A stretch of 64,000 bases of DNA from JACCZR01 sp963830065 (lineage in GTDB: Bacteria > Actinomycetota > Thermoleophilia > Solirubrobacterales > Thermoleophilaceae): the NCBI GenBank assembly GCA_963830065.1, contig CAWHLA010000006.1, positions 124,001-188,000 on the forward strand, read 5' to 3'. The notes under the pieces were generated by a model that saw nothing but the letters and a program-made list of their open reading frames with translations, had not been told where the DNA came from and did no database searches. Positions 1 to 7,976 of this stretch are shown here, piece by piece (the stretch's first letter is position 1; each line of letters starts with the position of its first letter). A program made the translations under genes and the position numbers.

Positions 1-1127
1 GGATCGGGGTCGTTGGAATCGGGCTGGCGCGGGATCCGCTGGTCGGTGATCGAGCCCAGCACCCGCTCGTACAGGCCCTGCTCCCAGCTCGAGCCGCCCG
101 AGAGCGCGGGCGACGATTCCTGGCCTGTGCGCACCACCATCACGTCCTGGGTGGGGAACACCGAGACGACCTGGCCGAACAGCCCTGAGAACCGGTAGAG
201 GTCCGGCGGCAGCGTCGGGAAGTCGCGGCTGCCGCTCACCGGCCGGCCGCTCACCCGCGGGCCCACGCAGGGCTTGCGGCTGTTGATCCAGATCAGCCAG
301 CCGTAGCACCCGTTGGTCTTGCTGGACGACAGCGCTTGGCGGATGAAGGTGGAGGAGAGCAGCCGGCGGCCGCGCCAGAGGCCGTCGCGGCGCAGGAGGT
401 CGCCGAGGCGGCCGAAGTCGTCGGCGCTCATGTTCAGCCCGAAGAAGCCCTGGGTGTGGCCGACCTGGTCGCGGCGCCAGAACCAGTTGTTGCGCGCGAT
501 GCCCAGCGGCCCGAACAGCTCCCGCTGGGCGTAGGACTGGAAGTCCTCGCCGACGGCGCGCTGCACGGACTCGGCGGCCAGCGCCGGGCCGCTCTGCGAG
601 TACTCGAAGTACGTGCCCGGCGTCTTGTCGAAGGGCACGGTGAGCCCGTCTCGCAGCCGGTCGCGCATGAAGATGTTGTAGTCGCGCAGGCCGTTCCACT
701 GGAGCCCGGAGGTCATGCGCAGCAGCTGCTCGATCGACACAGCCCCGTGAGGCCGGTCGGCCTCGGTGATCAGGCCGCCGATGCGATCGTGGCGGCTGAT
801 GAGCTCCTGGGTCATGGCCCGCCCGAACACCATCGCCGTGACGGACTTGGCCAGCGACCAGCTCTCGAACCGCCCGCGGCCCTCGGGGTTGACCGAGTCT
901 TGGGCGACCAGGCAGCCGTGGCGGTACACCCGCACGGCGAAGCCGGCGTTGACGGTGCCGTAGTTGACCGCCGCCCGGACCTTCGCCGGGTCCATGCCGG
1001 CCTGGCTCGGCGTGGCGCGCTGCCACCGCGACCCGGGCTCCCCGCACTTCTTGGCGGCTTGAGCCGGGACGGCGCAAATGAGCAGGGCAACGAGAACCGC
1101 CACGACCCCCACAGCCCTCCTCGCCAT
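1..1127 (-). CDS. Secreted serine hydrolase, beta-lactamase class C family (3' end outside window)
   Basis: The reading frame runs from ATG at 1127 to the left edge without a stop, so the C-terminus is missing. A signal peptide is visible (MARRAVGVVAVLVALLIC, cleavage near AQA). Then comes the penicillin-binding-protein-like fold of class C beta-lactamases and DD-peptidases: nucleophile motif SLAK at about residue 92 (ESWSLAKSV), a second motif EYSQSG where the family normally has YxN, and the conserved MTSGLQW stretch typical of serine hydrolases. Such secreted esterases/hydrolases rarely have a proven substrate; beta-lactam hydrolysis cannot be claimed. The gene diverges from the carboxylase gene on the plus strand. 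Confidence 0.85.
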   Translation of the reverse strand, partial: MARRAVGVVAVLVALLICAVPAQAAKKCGEPGSRWQRATPSQAGMDPAKVRAAVNYGTVNAGFAVRVYRHGCLVAQDSVNPEGRGRFESWSLAKSVTAMVFGRAMTQELISRHDRIGGLITEADRPHGAVSIEQLLRMTSGLQWNGLRDYNIFMRDRLRDGLTVPFDKTPGTYFEYSQSGPALAAESVQRAVGEDFQSYAQRELFGPLGIARNNWFWRRDQVGHTQGFFGLNMSADDFGRLGDLLRRDGLWRGRRLLSSTFIRQALSSSKTNGCYGWLIWINSRKPCVGPRVSGRPVSGSRDFPTLPPDLYRFSGLFGQVVSVFPTQDVMVVRTGQESSPALSGGSSWEQGLYERVLGSITDQRIPRQPDSNDPD

Positions 1128-1133
1128 CGGGCG

Positions 1134-1139
1134 AGTGTA
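1134..1139 (-). promoter_or_regulatory. -10 element, leaderless start of hydrolase
   Basis: On the minus strand the hexamer TACACT ends 6 nt before the ATG at 1127. No purine-rich ribosome site is present, so transcription probably begins at or next to the start codon (leaderless mRNA, inference). Confidence 0.5.
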
Positions 1140-1197
1140 CGCCGCTGGCGTCACGGGTGCGGTGGCTGCCTGCCCACTGCCTAAACTGGCTCGCCCC

Positions 1198-2763
1198 ATG
1201 CGCCAGAAGTCACCGGAGACCTACGAAGAGAAGCTCGCTCAGCTCCAGGAGCTGCGCGAGCAGGCCGCCCACACCAACCCCCAGGCCGAGGAGAAGCAGC
1301 ACGCCAAGGGCAAGCTGACCGCCCGCGAGCGCGTGCTGAAGCTGCTCGACGAGGGGAGCTTCCAGGAGCTCGACACTTTCGTGCGCCACCGCACGGCCGA
1401 GTTCGACATGGAGAAGAACAAGCCCTGGGGCGACGCCGTGGTCACCGGCCACGGGCTCATCGACGGGCGGCCGGTCTGCGTCTTCTCGCAGGACTTCACC
1501 GTCTTCGGCGGCTCGCTCGGCGAGGTGATGGCGGAGAAGATGTGCAAGATCATGGACCTGGCGGCCAAGATCGGCTGCCCGGTCATCGGCATCAACGACT
1601 CCGGCGGCGCGCGCATCCAGGAGGGGGTCGTCTCACTGGGCGCCTACGGGGACGTGTTCGTGCGCAACGTCCGGTGCTCGGGGGTCATCCCCCAGATCTC
1701 GCTGATCATGGGGCCCTGCGCGGGCGGCGCCGTCTACTCCCCGGCCATGACGGACTTCATCTTCATGGTCAAGGAGACCTCGCACATGTTCATCACCGGC
1801 CCCGACGTGATCAAGACGGTCACCGGCGAGGAGGTCGAGTTCGAGGAGCTCGGCGGCGCGATGACGCACAACACCAAGTCGGGCGTTGCGCACTTCGCCT
1901 CCGAGGACGAGGAGGCCTGCCTGGAGGACGCGCGCTTCCTCATGTCCTTCCTCCCGCAGAACAACCTCGAGCAGCCCCCGAGGATGGACTCGGGCGACCC
2001 CATCGACCGCATGGAGGAAGCGCTCGACACCGCGGTCCCGGACAACCCCAACAAGCCATACGACATGCGCGACGTGGTCTCGCTGATCGTCGACGACGGC
2101 GAGTTCTTCGAGGTCCACGAGCACTTCGCCAAGAACCTCATCGTGGGCTTCTCGCGCCTGGGCGGACGGCCGGTGGGAATCGTGGGCAACCAGCCCGCGG
2201 CGCTGGCCGGCGTGCTCGACATCGAGTCCAGCGAGAAGGGCGCGCGCTTCGTGCGCTTCTGCGATGCCTTCAACATCCCGCTTGTCACCTTCACCGACGT
2301 GCCCGGCTTCCTGCCCGGCACGTCGCAGGAGTGGGGCGGGATCATCCGCCACGGGGCCAAGCTGCTGTACGCGTTCACCGAGGCCACGGTGCCCAAGCTG
2401 ACGGTGGTCACCCGCAAGGCGTACGGCGGCGCCTACGACGTCATGAACTCCAAGCACATGCTGGCCGACTTCAACTTCGCCTGGCCGCAGGCCGAGGTCG
2501 CCGTGATGGGTCCCGAGGGCGCGGTGAACATCATCTATCGCCGCGACATCCTCAACTCCCCCACGCCCGACGAGCGGCGCCAGAAGCTGATGGACGACTA
2601 CAAGGCGCGCTTCGCCAACCCCTACACGGCGGCCGAGCGTGGCTACATCGACGACGTGATCGTGCCGCACGAGACGCGGCCCAAGCTGATCCGCGCTCTG
2701 GAGACGCTCCAGACCAAGCGCGTGCCCGGGCCGAAGCGCAAGCACGGGAACATCCCGCTTTAG
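1198..2763 (+). CDS. pccB: Acyl-CoA (propionyl-/methylmalonyl-type) carboxylase, carboxyltransferase beta subunit
   Basis: 521 aa, the usual length for AccD/PccB. The crotonase-fold halves are complete: N-terminal KLTARERVLKLLDEGSF, the oxyanion region SGGARIQEGV near residue 134, GPCAGGAVYSPA near 171, and the C-terminal half with FTDVPGFLPGT and MGPEGAVNIIYRRD near 436. It transfers carboxylate from biotin on the alpha subunit to propionyl- or acetyl-CoA. The alpha subunit (23050) and an epsilon-like subunit (13497) are in the same window but not adjacent. ATG at 1198 was chosen because homology begins directly after it; TAAACT (1182-1187) lies 10 nt upstream. Substrate preference is not decidable from what I can see. 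Confidence 0.93.
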   Translation: MRQKSPETYEEKLAQLQELREQAAHTNPQAEEKQHAKGKLTARERVLKLLDEGSFQELDTFVRHRTAEFDMEKNKPWGDAVVTGHGLIDGRPVCVFSQDFTVFGGSLGEVMAEKMCKIMDLAAKIGCPVIGINDSGGARIQEGVVSLGAYGDVFVRNVRCSGVIPQISLIMGPCAGGAVYSPAMTDFIFMVKETSHMFITGPDVIKTVTGEEVEFEELGGAMTHNTKSGVAHFASEDEEACLEDARFLMSFLPQNNLEQPPRMDSGDPIDRMEEALDTAVPDNPNKPYDMRDVVSLIVDDGEFFEVHEHFAKNLIVGFSRLGGRPVGIVGNQPAALAGVLDIESSEKGARFVRFCDAFNIPLVTFTDVPGFLPGTSQEWGGIIRHGAKLLYAFTEATVPKLTVVTRKAYGGAYDVMNSKHMLADFNFAWPQAEVAVMGPEGAVNIIYRRDILNSPTPDERRQKLMDDYKARFANPYTAAERGYIDDVIVPHETRPKLIRALETLQTKRVPGPKRKHGNIPL

Positions 2764-2766
2764 CCG

Positions 2767-3243
2767 TTACATCAGCAGCTCGCAGTCGTTGGCCTTCGCT
2801 ACGGCGGCGACGTGCTCCCAGTCGGGCTCCTCGTCAGAGGGCGGGGGCAGCGTGCGGCTCTGAGCCGGCTGGCCCATCCCCCGCACCAGGTTCTCGAAGC
2901 CGCCCGGGGTCATCACGTAGAGCATCCGGCACCCCTCGGGACCGGTGCTGTAGCGGTGCGGGACGCCGTGCGGGCCGAAGGCGAAGTCGCCCGGGCCGAC
3001 CTCGAAGCTCTCGTCTCCCACCTCGATGGTGGCCGAGCCCTCGAGGATGAAGAAGCCCTCGTCGTCACGGTGATGGACGTGGAGCGGCCCGTCCATGTTC
3101 GGCGGCTCGGTGATCTCGAGCAGGCTCAGCCGTCCACCGGTCTGCTCGGCCGTTGCCTTGACTTCGGCCAAGGCGCCGAACCACCAGATGGCCTCGCCCT
3201 CGCCCTGTCGCGTTGCCACTGCCTCGAGTGTCTGCGGCGTCAT
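2767..3243 (-). CDS. Cupin domain protein
   Basis: 158 aa single-domain cupin. Motif 1 is PLHVHHRDDEGFFILEG (metal-binding histidines and glutamate), motif 2 GPGDFAFGPHGVPHRY. Start ATG 3243 has a strong ribosome site (AGGAGG, 6 nt spacing). The start overlaps the stop of the upstream SnoaL-like gene in an ATGA, so the two are translationally coupled. Similar cupins act as quercetinase-like dioxygenases or small-molecule binders; the function here is unknown. It converges with the carboxylase gene, with 3 nt between stops. Confidence 0.85.
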   Translation of the reverse strand: MTPQTLEAVATRQGEGEAIWWFGALAEVKATAEQTGGRLSLLEITEPPNMDGPLHVHHRDDEGFFILEGSATIEVGDESFEVGPGDFAFGPHGVPHRYSTGPEGCRMLYVMTPGGFENLVRGMGQPAQSRTLPPPSDEEPDWEHVAAVAKANDCELLM

Positions 3244-3581
3244 GTGTCCTCCTGTCGTCGGTTGTCGTGCAGGAGGCAGATGGCGATCCGCCAGGCTCCG
3301 TCGGCACCGCGGCACGCCACGTGCGCGGCTCTGTCCGAGCTGACGAGCGCGAGCCCGCGGGAGCGAAGCACGCGACCGTCGCCGGCCACGTACGTCCGTC
3401 CCCCCTCGTGGAGCTCCACGGCGGCCCGACCGATCGCCTCGCCGCCGCGGGACTCGAGAGGGCCGGAGGCAAGCACCGCGCCGTCGCAGAACAACGAGCG
3501 CAGCCGCACCCGGTCGCTCACGACCAGGGCATCCTCCAACAGGGTGTCGAGCTCCTCCGGGGTCCGTCCTCCTGCTTCCAT
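3240..3581 (-). CDS. SnoaL-like / NTF2-fold small protein
   Basis: 113 aa. N-terminal TPEELDTLLEDALVVSD, central FCDGAVLASG, and C-terminal VSSDRAAHVACRGADGAWRI match the SnoaL/ketosteroid-isomerase-like NTF2 fold (the GADGAWRIAI beta strand is typical). Start ATG 3581 was chosen because the upstream frame looks like antisense of the LuxR gene. It forms a two-gene operon with the following cupin (ATGA overlap) and is transcribed divergently from the LuxR regulator, which may control it. No catalytic residue can be assigned. Confidence 0.7.
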   Translation of the reverse strand: MEAGGRTPEELDTLLEDALVVSDRVRLRSLFCDGAVLASGPLESRGGEAIGRAAVELHEGGRTYVAGDGRVLRSRGLALVSSDRAAHVACRGADGAWRIAICLLHDNRRQEDT

Positions 3582-3656
3582 GGCGCCGAAGCTACGGCCG
3601 CCCTCGGGGCCTGGCCATGCCAGAAAGGTGGCATTTGCGCTCACGCCGATCGGGCG

Positions 3657-3662
3657 TATGGT
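3657..3662 (+). promoter_or_regulatory. -10 element, leaderless start of LuxR regulator
   Basis: TATGGT ends 6 nt before ATG 3669, with TTGCGC 16 nt further upstream as a possible -35. There is no ribosome site. Confidence 0.5.
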
Positions 3663-3668
3663 CAGCCG

Positions 3669-4808
3669 ATGAGCGCCTATGCCCGAGAACGCGCGCAGGA
3701 GCGACTCGGCGCACTGGCCGGTGAGAGCCGGGACTTGGTCACCTTCTGGCGCGAGGCCGGCGAGATCATCGCGCCCCAGGTTCCCCACTACATGGGGGTC
3801 TGCTGGTACACGCTCGATCCGGCGTCCCTGCTGATCACCAGCCACTTCAACGACTACATGCCGGAGATCCCGCCAGAGTCCCTCGCGCACGAGTACTACG
3901 AGGACGACGTCAACAAGCTGTCGGATGTCGTGCGCTCAGCCCGAGGCGCCTCGACGCTGCACGAGGCCACGGGCGGTGACCCGGCCTCGAGCCCGCGCTG
4001 GCACGCCAACATGGAGCTCGGCGGCGACCAGGAGCTGATCGTCGGGCTGAGGACCTCTTCCGGCGACGCCTGGGGAGGCCTGGGCGTCTACCGCGAGCCC
4101 GGAGACCCGATGTTCAGCGACGAGGAGATCGACTTCCTACGCAATGCGTCGCCGACGCTGGGCGAGGGCGCGCGCCGTGCGTTGCTGCTCGGCGAGGCGA
4201 GCGACCCCGAGGGCCCAGAGGCGCCGGGGCTGCTCGTGCTCTCCTCGCGCTGGGAGGTCGAGTCCGCCACGCCCGGTGTGGAGCGGTGGATGTCGGACCT
4301 GCCGGAGGGCGACTGGCAGGCAGGCCGGCTGCCCTCCGCGGTGCTCGCGGTGGCCGGGCAGGCACAGCGCTCGGCCGACGGGCGCGATGCACCCGGAGAG
4401 GTGGCGGTGGCACGCGTGCTCTCGCGTTCGGGAACCTGGGTGGTGCTCCACGGAGCGACGCTCGTGAGCGACGGCGCGACCCGGGTGGCGGTCATCGTCG
4501 AGCCGGCGCAGCCGGCCCGCCTTGTGCCGCTTCTCATGTCGGCCTACGGGCTCACCGATCGCGAGCAGGAGGTGACCCGGCTGGTGCTGCAGGGCGAGTC
4601 GACTGGCGGCATCGCAGAGACCCTCGTGGTTTCGCCGCACACCGTGCAGCAGCACCTCAAGAACATCTTCGAGAAGACCGGCGTGAGGAGCAGGCGGGAC
4701 CTGGTGGGCAAGGTGTTCTTCTCGCACTACGAGCCACGCCTGCGCGACAACGAAGACAGGGCGCAGCGAGAGCAGCCGCTGCGAGGCGGCCCCATGGCGC
4801 CCCGGTAG
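3669..4808 (+). CDS. LuxR-family transcriptional regulator with GAF-like sensor region
   Basis: 379 aa. The first 290 residues form a GAF/PAS-like region (VGLRTSSGDAWGGLGVYREPG, EIDFLRNASPTLGEGARRALL is the usual GAF-to-linker segment in this regulator type). The C-terminal HTH at about residues 294-350 reads LTDREQEVTRLVLQG, SPHTVQQHLKNIFEKTGVRSR, diagnostic of LuxR/GerE domains. No receiver domain is present, so it is probably a ligand-responsive one-component regulator. It diverges from the SnoaL-cupin pair, the likely target. Start ATG 3669 is supported by a -10 element 6 nt upstream. Confidence 0.88.
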   Translation: MSAYARERAQERLGALAGESRDLVTFWREAGEIIAPQVPHYMGVCWYTLDPASLLITSHFNDYMPEIPPESLAHEYYEDDVNKLSDVVRSARGASTLHEATGGDPASSPRWHANMELGGDQELIVGLRTSSGDAWGGLGVYREPGDPMFSDEEIDFLRNASPTLGEGARRALLLGEASDPEGPEAPGLLVLSSRWEVESATPGVERWMSDLPEGDWQAGRLPSAVLAVAGQAQRSADGRDAPGEVAVARVLSRSGTWVVLHGATLVSDGATRVAVIVEPAQPARLVPLLMSAYGLTDREQEVTRLVLQGESTGGIAETLVVSPHTVQQHLKNIFEKTGVRSRRDLVGKVFFSHYEPRLRDNEDRAQREQPLRGGPMAPR

Positions 4809-4828
4809 CGCTGACCGGTCGAGCGGCT

Positions 4829-4834
4829 TACGCT
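4829..4834 (+). promoter_or_regulatory. -10 element, leaderless start of HD/LuxR gene
   Basis: TACGCT is followed by 7 nt and the GTG at 4842. No ribosome site. Confidence 0.5.
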
Positions 4835-4841
4835 CGACACC

Positions 4842-6440
4842 GTGGCGGACGACACCGACCGGGCTCACGTCCGGTTGGCCGAGCTCGTCGCCGCGCTTTC
4901 GCTAGGCGTCGACCTGGGGTTCGGGCAGCCGATGGAGCACGTGCTGCGCCAGTGCCTGATCGCGCTGCGGCTGGCCGAGCGGCTGGGGCTGGACGAGCAG
5001 GAGCGCGCGGTCGTCTACTACACCGCGCTGCTGATCAACGTGGGCTGCCACTCCGACGCGCACGAGCAGGCGAAGTGGTTCGGCGACGACATCGCGCTGA
5101 AGTCCGGCAAGTACGACGGCGAGCTCAGGGGCGTGCGCGCGGCGGCGTCGGGGCTGCGGTTGCTGGGGGCGGGCAACCCTCCCTTGCATCGCTTCCGGGT
5201 CGGCCTGGAGTTCGCGGTCTCCGGCCACCGCGAGGTGGACCACATGATCGAACAGCATGCGGCCATCGCCCGGGCCCTGGCCGAGCAGCTCGAGCTGTCC
5301 GCCGAGGTGCTCGACGCGGTCGGCGCGGCCTACGAGCAGTGGGACGGGCGCGGGTGGCCGGGCGAGCTCGAGGGCGAGGACGTCCCGATCGCCGCGCGGC
5401 TCGCCCAGCTCGCGGAGTTCGTCGAGGTCGCCCACCGGGTCGGCGGCATCGATGCCGCGCAGGCTCTCGCCCGCAAGCGCAGCAGCAAGCAGTTCGATCC
5501 CGCCGTCGCCGCGCTGCTCGCCGACGAGGCGGAGATGATCCTGTCCGGTCTCGACTCCGTCGCGACATGGGACGAGGTGATCGGCGCCGAGCCGGCGCTC
5601 GCGATCATGCTCTCCGGTGAGCGCTTCGACGTCGCGCTGTCGGCGATCGCCAACTTCGTCGACCTGAAGTCGGTCTACACGCTCGGGCACGCGCAGGCGG
5701 TCGCCGACCTGGCCGCGGAGGCCGGCGCCCGGGTGGGGATGACCGGGGCGGAGGTGCGCACGCTGCGCCGGGCCGGTCTCGTGCACGGGCTGGGAAGGCT
5801 CGGGGTCTCGAACTCGATCTGGGAGAAGAACGGGCCGCTCGGCGCGGGCGAGTGGGAGCGCGTACGCATGCATCCCTACCTGACCGAGCGCATGCTCCAC
5901 CAGTCCGAGGCCCTGGCTCCGCTGGGGGCGATCGCCGTGCAGCTCCGCGAGCGGATGGATGGCTCCGGCTACCCGCGCGGCCTGTCGGGAGGAGCGATCT
6001 CGCGCCCGGCCCGGGTGCTCGGCGCCGCCGACGCCTTCCAGGCGATGCGCGAGCCGCGGCCCCACCGGCCGCCGCTGTCGGCCGAGGAGGCGGCGGCCGA
6101 GCTGCAGCGGGAGGTCAAGGCCGGCCGCCTGGACGGGGAGGCGGCCGACGGGGTGCTCGCCGCGGCCGGGCAGCGCGTCGTGCGCCGCGAGGGGCCCAGC
6201 GGGCTGACACCGCGCGAGGTCGAGGTGCTTCGGTTGCTGTCGCGCGGGCTGTCGAACAAGCAGGTCGCCGAGCAGCTGGTGATCTCTCCCAAGACCGTGG
6301 GAAACCACGTGGAGCACATCTACTCGAAGATCGGCGCGTCGAGCAGGGCGAGCGCCAGCTTGTTCGCGATGCAGCACGGGCTCCTGCCCGAAGAGGAAAT
6401 GAGGCGAACACCCCATGCCCCGGAGCCCGGCCGGGCATAG
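4842..6440 (+). CDS. Tandem degenerate HD-GYP domains fused to LuxR DNA-binding domain
   Basis: 532 aa. Two HD-type halves precede a LuxR HTH (LTPREVEVLRLLSRGLSNKQVAEQ, SPKTVGNHVEHIYSKIG, about residues 455-515). The first half keeps YEQWDGRGWPGEL, the counterpart of the HHExWDGxGYP motif. The second keeps RERMDGSGYPRGLSGG, but the HD signature reads LVHGLGRLGV (expected LLHDIGKIG) and the HHE histidines are QLRE. Most metal ligands of cyclic-di-GMP phosphodiesterases are therefore missing, and the module is probably a sensor or dimerisation platform, not an enzyme. It follows another LuxR gene; the next gene is a cupin 32 nt downstream. Confidence 0.82.
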   Translation: MADDTDRAHVRLAELVAALSLGVDLGFGQPMEHVLRQCLIALRLAERLGLDEQERAVVYYTALLINVGCHSDAHEQAKWFGDDIALKSGKYDGELRGVRAAASGLRLLGAGNPPLHRFRVGLEFAVSGHREVDHMIEQHAAIARALAEQLELSAEVLDAVGAAYEQWDGRGWPGELEGEDVPIAARLAQLAEFVEVAHRVGGIDAAQALARKRSSKQFDPAVAALLADEAEMILSGLDSVATWDEVIGAEPALAIMLSGERFDVALSAIANFVDLKSVYTLGHAQAVADLAAEAGARVGMTGAEVRTLRRAGLVHGLGRLGVSNSIWEKNGPLGAGEWERVRMHPYLTERMLHQSEALAPLGAIAVQLRERMDGSGYPRGLSGGAISRPARVLGAADAFQAMREPRPHRPPLSAEEAAAELQREVKAGRLDGEAADGVLAAAGQRVVRREGPSGLTPREVEVLRLLSRGLSNKQVAEQLVISPKTVGNHVEHIYSKIGASSRASASLFAMQHGLLPEEEMRRTPHAPEPGRA

Positions 6441-6472
6441 CGTCGCGCTACTTCAATCGAGGGGAGCGGGAC

Positions 6473-6850
6473 ATGGCGAAGGTGTCGAAGGAGAGCGCAG
6501 CGAAGGTCGAAGACCACGGGTTTGTCGAGGACCGAATTCAGGAGCTCGACGGCTACACGGTCAACTGGGTGACCTTGCGCGAGGAGATGGACATGGCAAC
6601 CATGCTCAAGGGCCTGCCCGACGACCGCTGCCAGTGTCCGCACTGGGGCTATGTCGTCAAGGGCAAGCTGACCTGGCGCTACGCGGACCACGAAGAGGTG
6701 ACCGAGGCCGGCGACGTCTTCTACGCGCCGCCGGGCCACGCCCCCGTGGCCGAGGCCGGGACCGAGTTCTTCCAGTTCAGCCCGACCGACGAGCTGAGGA
6801 CGACCGAAGAGGCCATCGCGCGGAACATGCAGGCGATGCAGGGCGCCTGA
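6473..6850 (+). CDS. Small cupin domain protein
   Basis: 125 aa. Reads CPHWGYVVKGKLTWRYAD, GDVFYAPPGHAPVAEAGTEFFQFSP: a single cupin barrel with one histidine in motif 1 and one in motif 2, so metal binding is uncertain. ATG 6473 follows a purine-rich site (GAGGGGAGCGGG). It is 32 nt after the HD/LuxR regulator on the same strand and could be co-transcribed. Function unknown. Confidence 0.8.
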   Translation: MAKVSKESAAKVEDHGFVEDRIQELDGYTVNWVTLREEMDMATMLKGLPDDRCQCPHWGYVVKGKLTWRYADHEEVTEAGDVFYAPPGHAPVAEAGTEFFQFSPTDELRTTEEAIARNMQAMQGA

Positions 6851-6982
6851 CCGGCGCGCTACCGTGCCGCGATCGGCCTCTGGCGGACCACGGCGATCTT
6901 CCTGGGCCTGGCGGCGCTGCTCGCGGGCCCGGCGGCTGCCCAGGCCCCGCGCCTGACCGACGGCCAGCTGGCCGGCCAGCGG

Positions 6983-7930
6983 GTGATCTTCTCCTACCAG
7001 GGAAAGCAGCCCCCGCGTGAGCTGGTGCGCCGCGTCCAGCGCGGCGAGGCGGCCGGCGTGATGCTCTACGCCCGCAACATCCGCTCGCGGGCGCACCTGA
7101 GGCGCACCCTCGCCGGGCTGCAGCGCGCGGCGCGGCGCTCCCCCATCCGCCTTCCCCTGCTGCTCCTGCTTGACCAAGAGGGCGGCCTGGTCCAGCGGCT
7201 GCCCGGCGGGCCGACCCGGTCGGCCGCTCGGGTGGGCAGCACACGAGGCGCCTACCGAACCGGACTGCAGGCCGGCACGACGCTGCGCCGCGTGAACATC
7301 AACGTGAACCTGGCTCCAGTCGCCGACGTCTGCCGGGCACGCTCTGTGCTCGAGCGCGAGCTGCGCTGTTACAGCCGCCGGCCGTCGGTGGTGCGCGCCC
7401 GCACCCGGGCATTCGCCGGTGGACTGCGCCGCCGAGGGGTGCTCCCGGCGGCCAAGCACTTCCCGGGCCTCGGCGCGGCGCGCACGAACACCGACGACGG
7501 CCCGGTCACGATCCGGGCCTCGCGCTCGACGCTTCGGCGCATCGACGAGCGCCCGTTCGCGGGGCTGGCGCCGATGGTCATGCTCAGCACCGCGGTCTAC
7601 CCCGCCTTCGACCGCCACCGGGTGGCGGCGTTGTCACGGGCGGTGATCGTGGGCGAGCTGCGCCGGCGCATGCGCTTTCGGGGCGTCACCATCTCCGACG
7701 CCTTCGACACCCCGACCGGCTTCGGGCTGGGAGGGCCCGCCCGGATCGCGCTGACCGCGGCCCGGGCCGACCTCGACCTGATCCTGTTCGCGCACACCTA
7801 CGCGGACTCGGCCACCGCAGCGCGGACGATCGAGTCGGCGATCCGCGAGAAGCGGCTTCGGCGCACTGACGCGGAGCGGTCCGCCGGCCGGGTGCTGGCG
7901 CTGCGTCGCCGCGCGGCCCGGCTGCGCTGA
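6983..7930 (+). CDS. Glycoside hydrolase family 3 (beta-N-acetylhexosaminidase-like), 5' end uncertain
   Basis: The GH3 TIM barrel is evident: LLLLLDQEGGLVQRLPGGP, NVNLAPVADV, the family motif KHFPGLG (normally KHFPGHG) and ISDAFDT, where the aspartate is the expected nucleophile. At 315 aa it is the short one-domain form typical of NagZ-like enzymes, which trim peptidoglycan. Homology clearly begins upstream of GTG 6983: the same frame encodes a hydrophobic signal-like stretch and LTDGQLAGQRV back to about 6870, yet it has no ATG, GTG or TTG before the preceding stop at 6848. A GTG at 6864 lies one base out of frame, so a one-base indel near 6868 probably hides the true start of a secreted protein. 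Confidence 0.8.
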   Translation: MIFSYQGKQPPRELVRRVQRGEAAGVMLYARNIRSRAHLRRTLAGLQRAARRSPIRLPLLLLLDQEGGLVQRLPGGPTRSAARVGSTRGAYRTGLQAGTTLRRVNINVNLAPVADVCRARSVLERELRCYSRRPSVVRARTRAFAGGLRRRGVLPAAKHFPGLGAARTNTDDGPVTIRASRSTLRRIDERPFAGLAPMVMLSTAVYPAFDRHRVAALSRAVIVGELRRRMRFRGVTISDAFDTPTGFGLGGPARIALTAARADLDLILFAHTYADSATAARTIESAIREKRLRRTDAERSAGRVLALRRRAARLR

Positions 7931-7932
7931 TC

Positions 7933-7961
7933 GCCGTCGTCCTCCGCTGTTGATCGACGGC
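7933..7961 (+). terminator. Hairpin after GH3 gene
   Basis: GCCGTCG (7933-7939) pairs with CGACGGC (7955-7961) around a 15-nt loop just after the GH3 stop. No U tract follows, so termination is only probable. Confidence 0.4.
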
Positions 7962-7976
7962 TAGGTTGCCGATGTT

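Noticed and set aside
336..1184. Plus-strand open frame over the hydrolase gene
   Set aside because: Antisense to a clear signal-peptide-bearing serine hydrolase; repetitive AEAVAAQEVAEAAE-like sequence.
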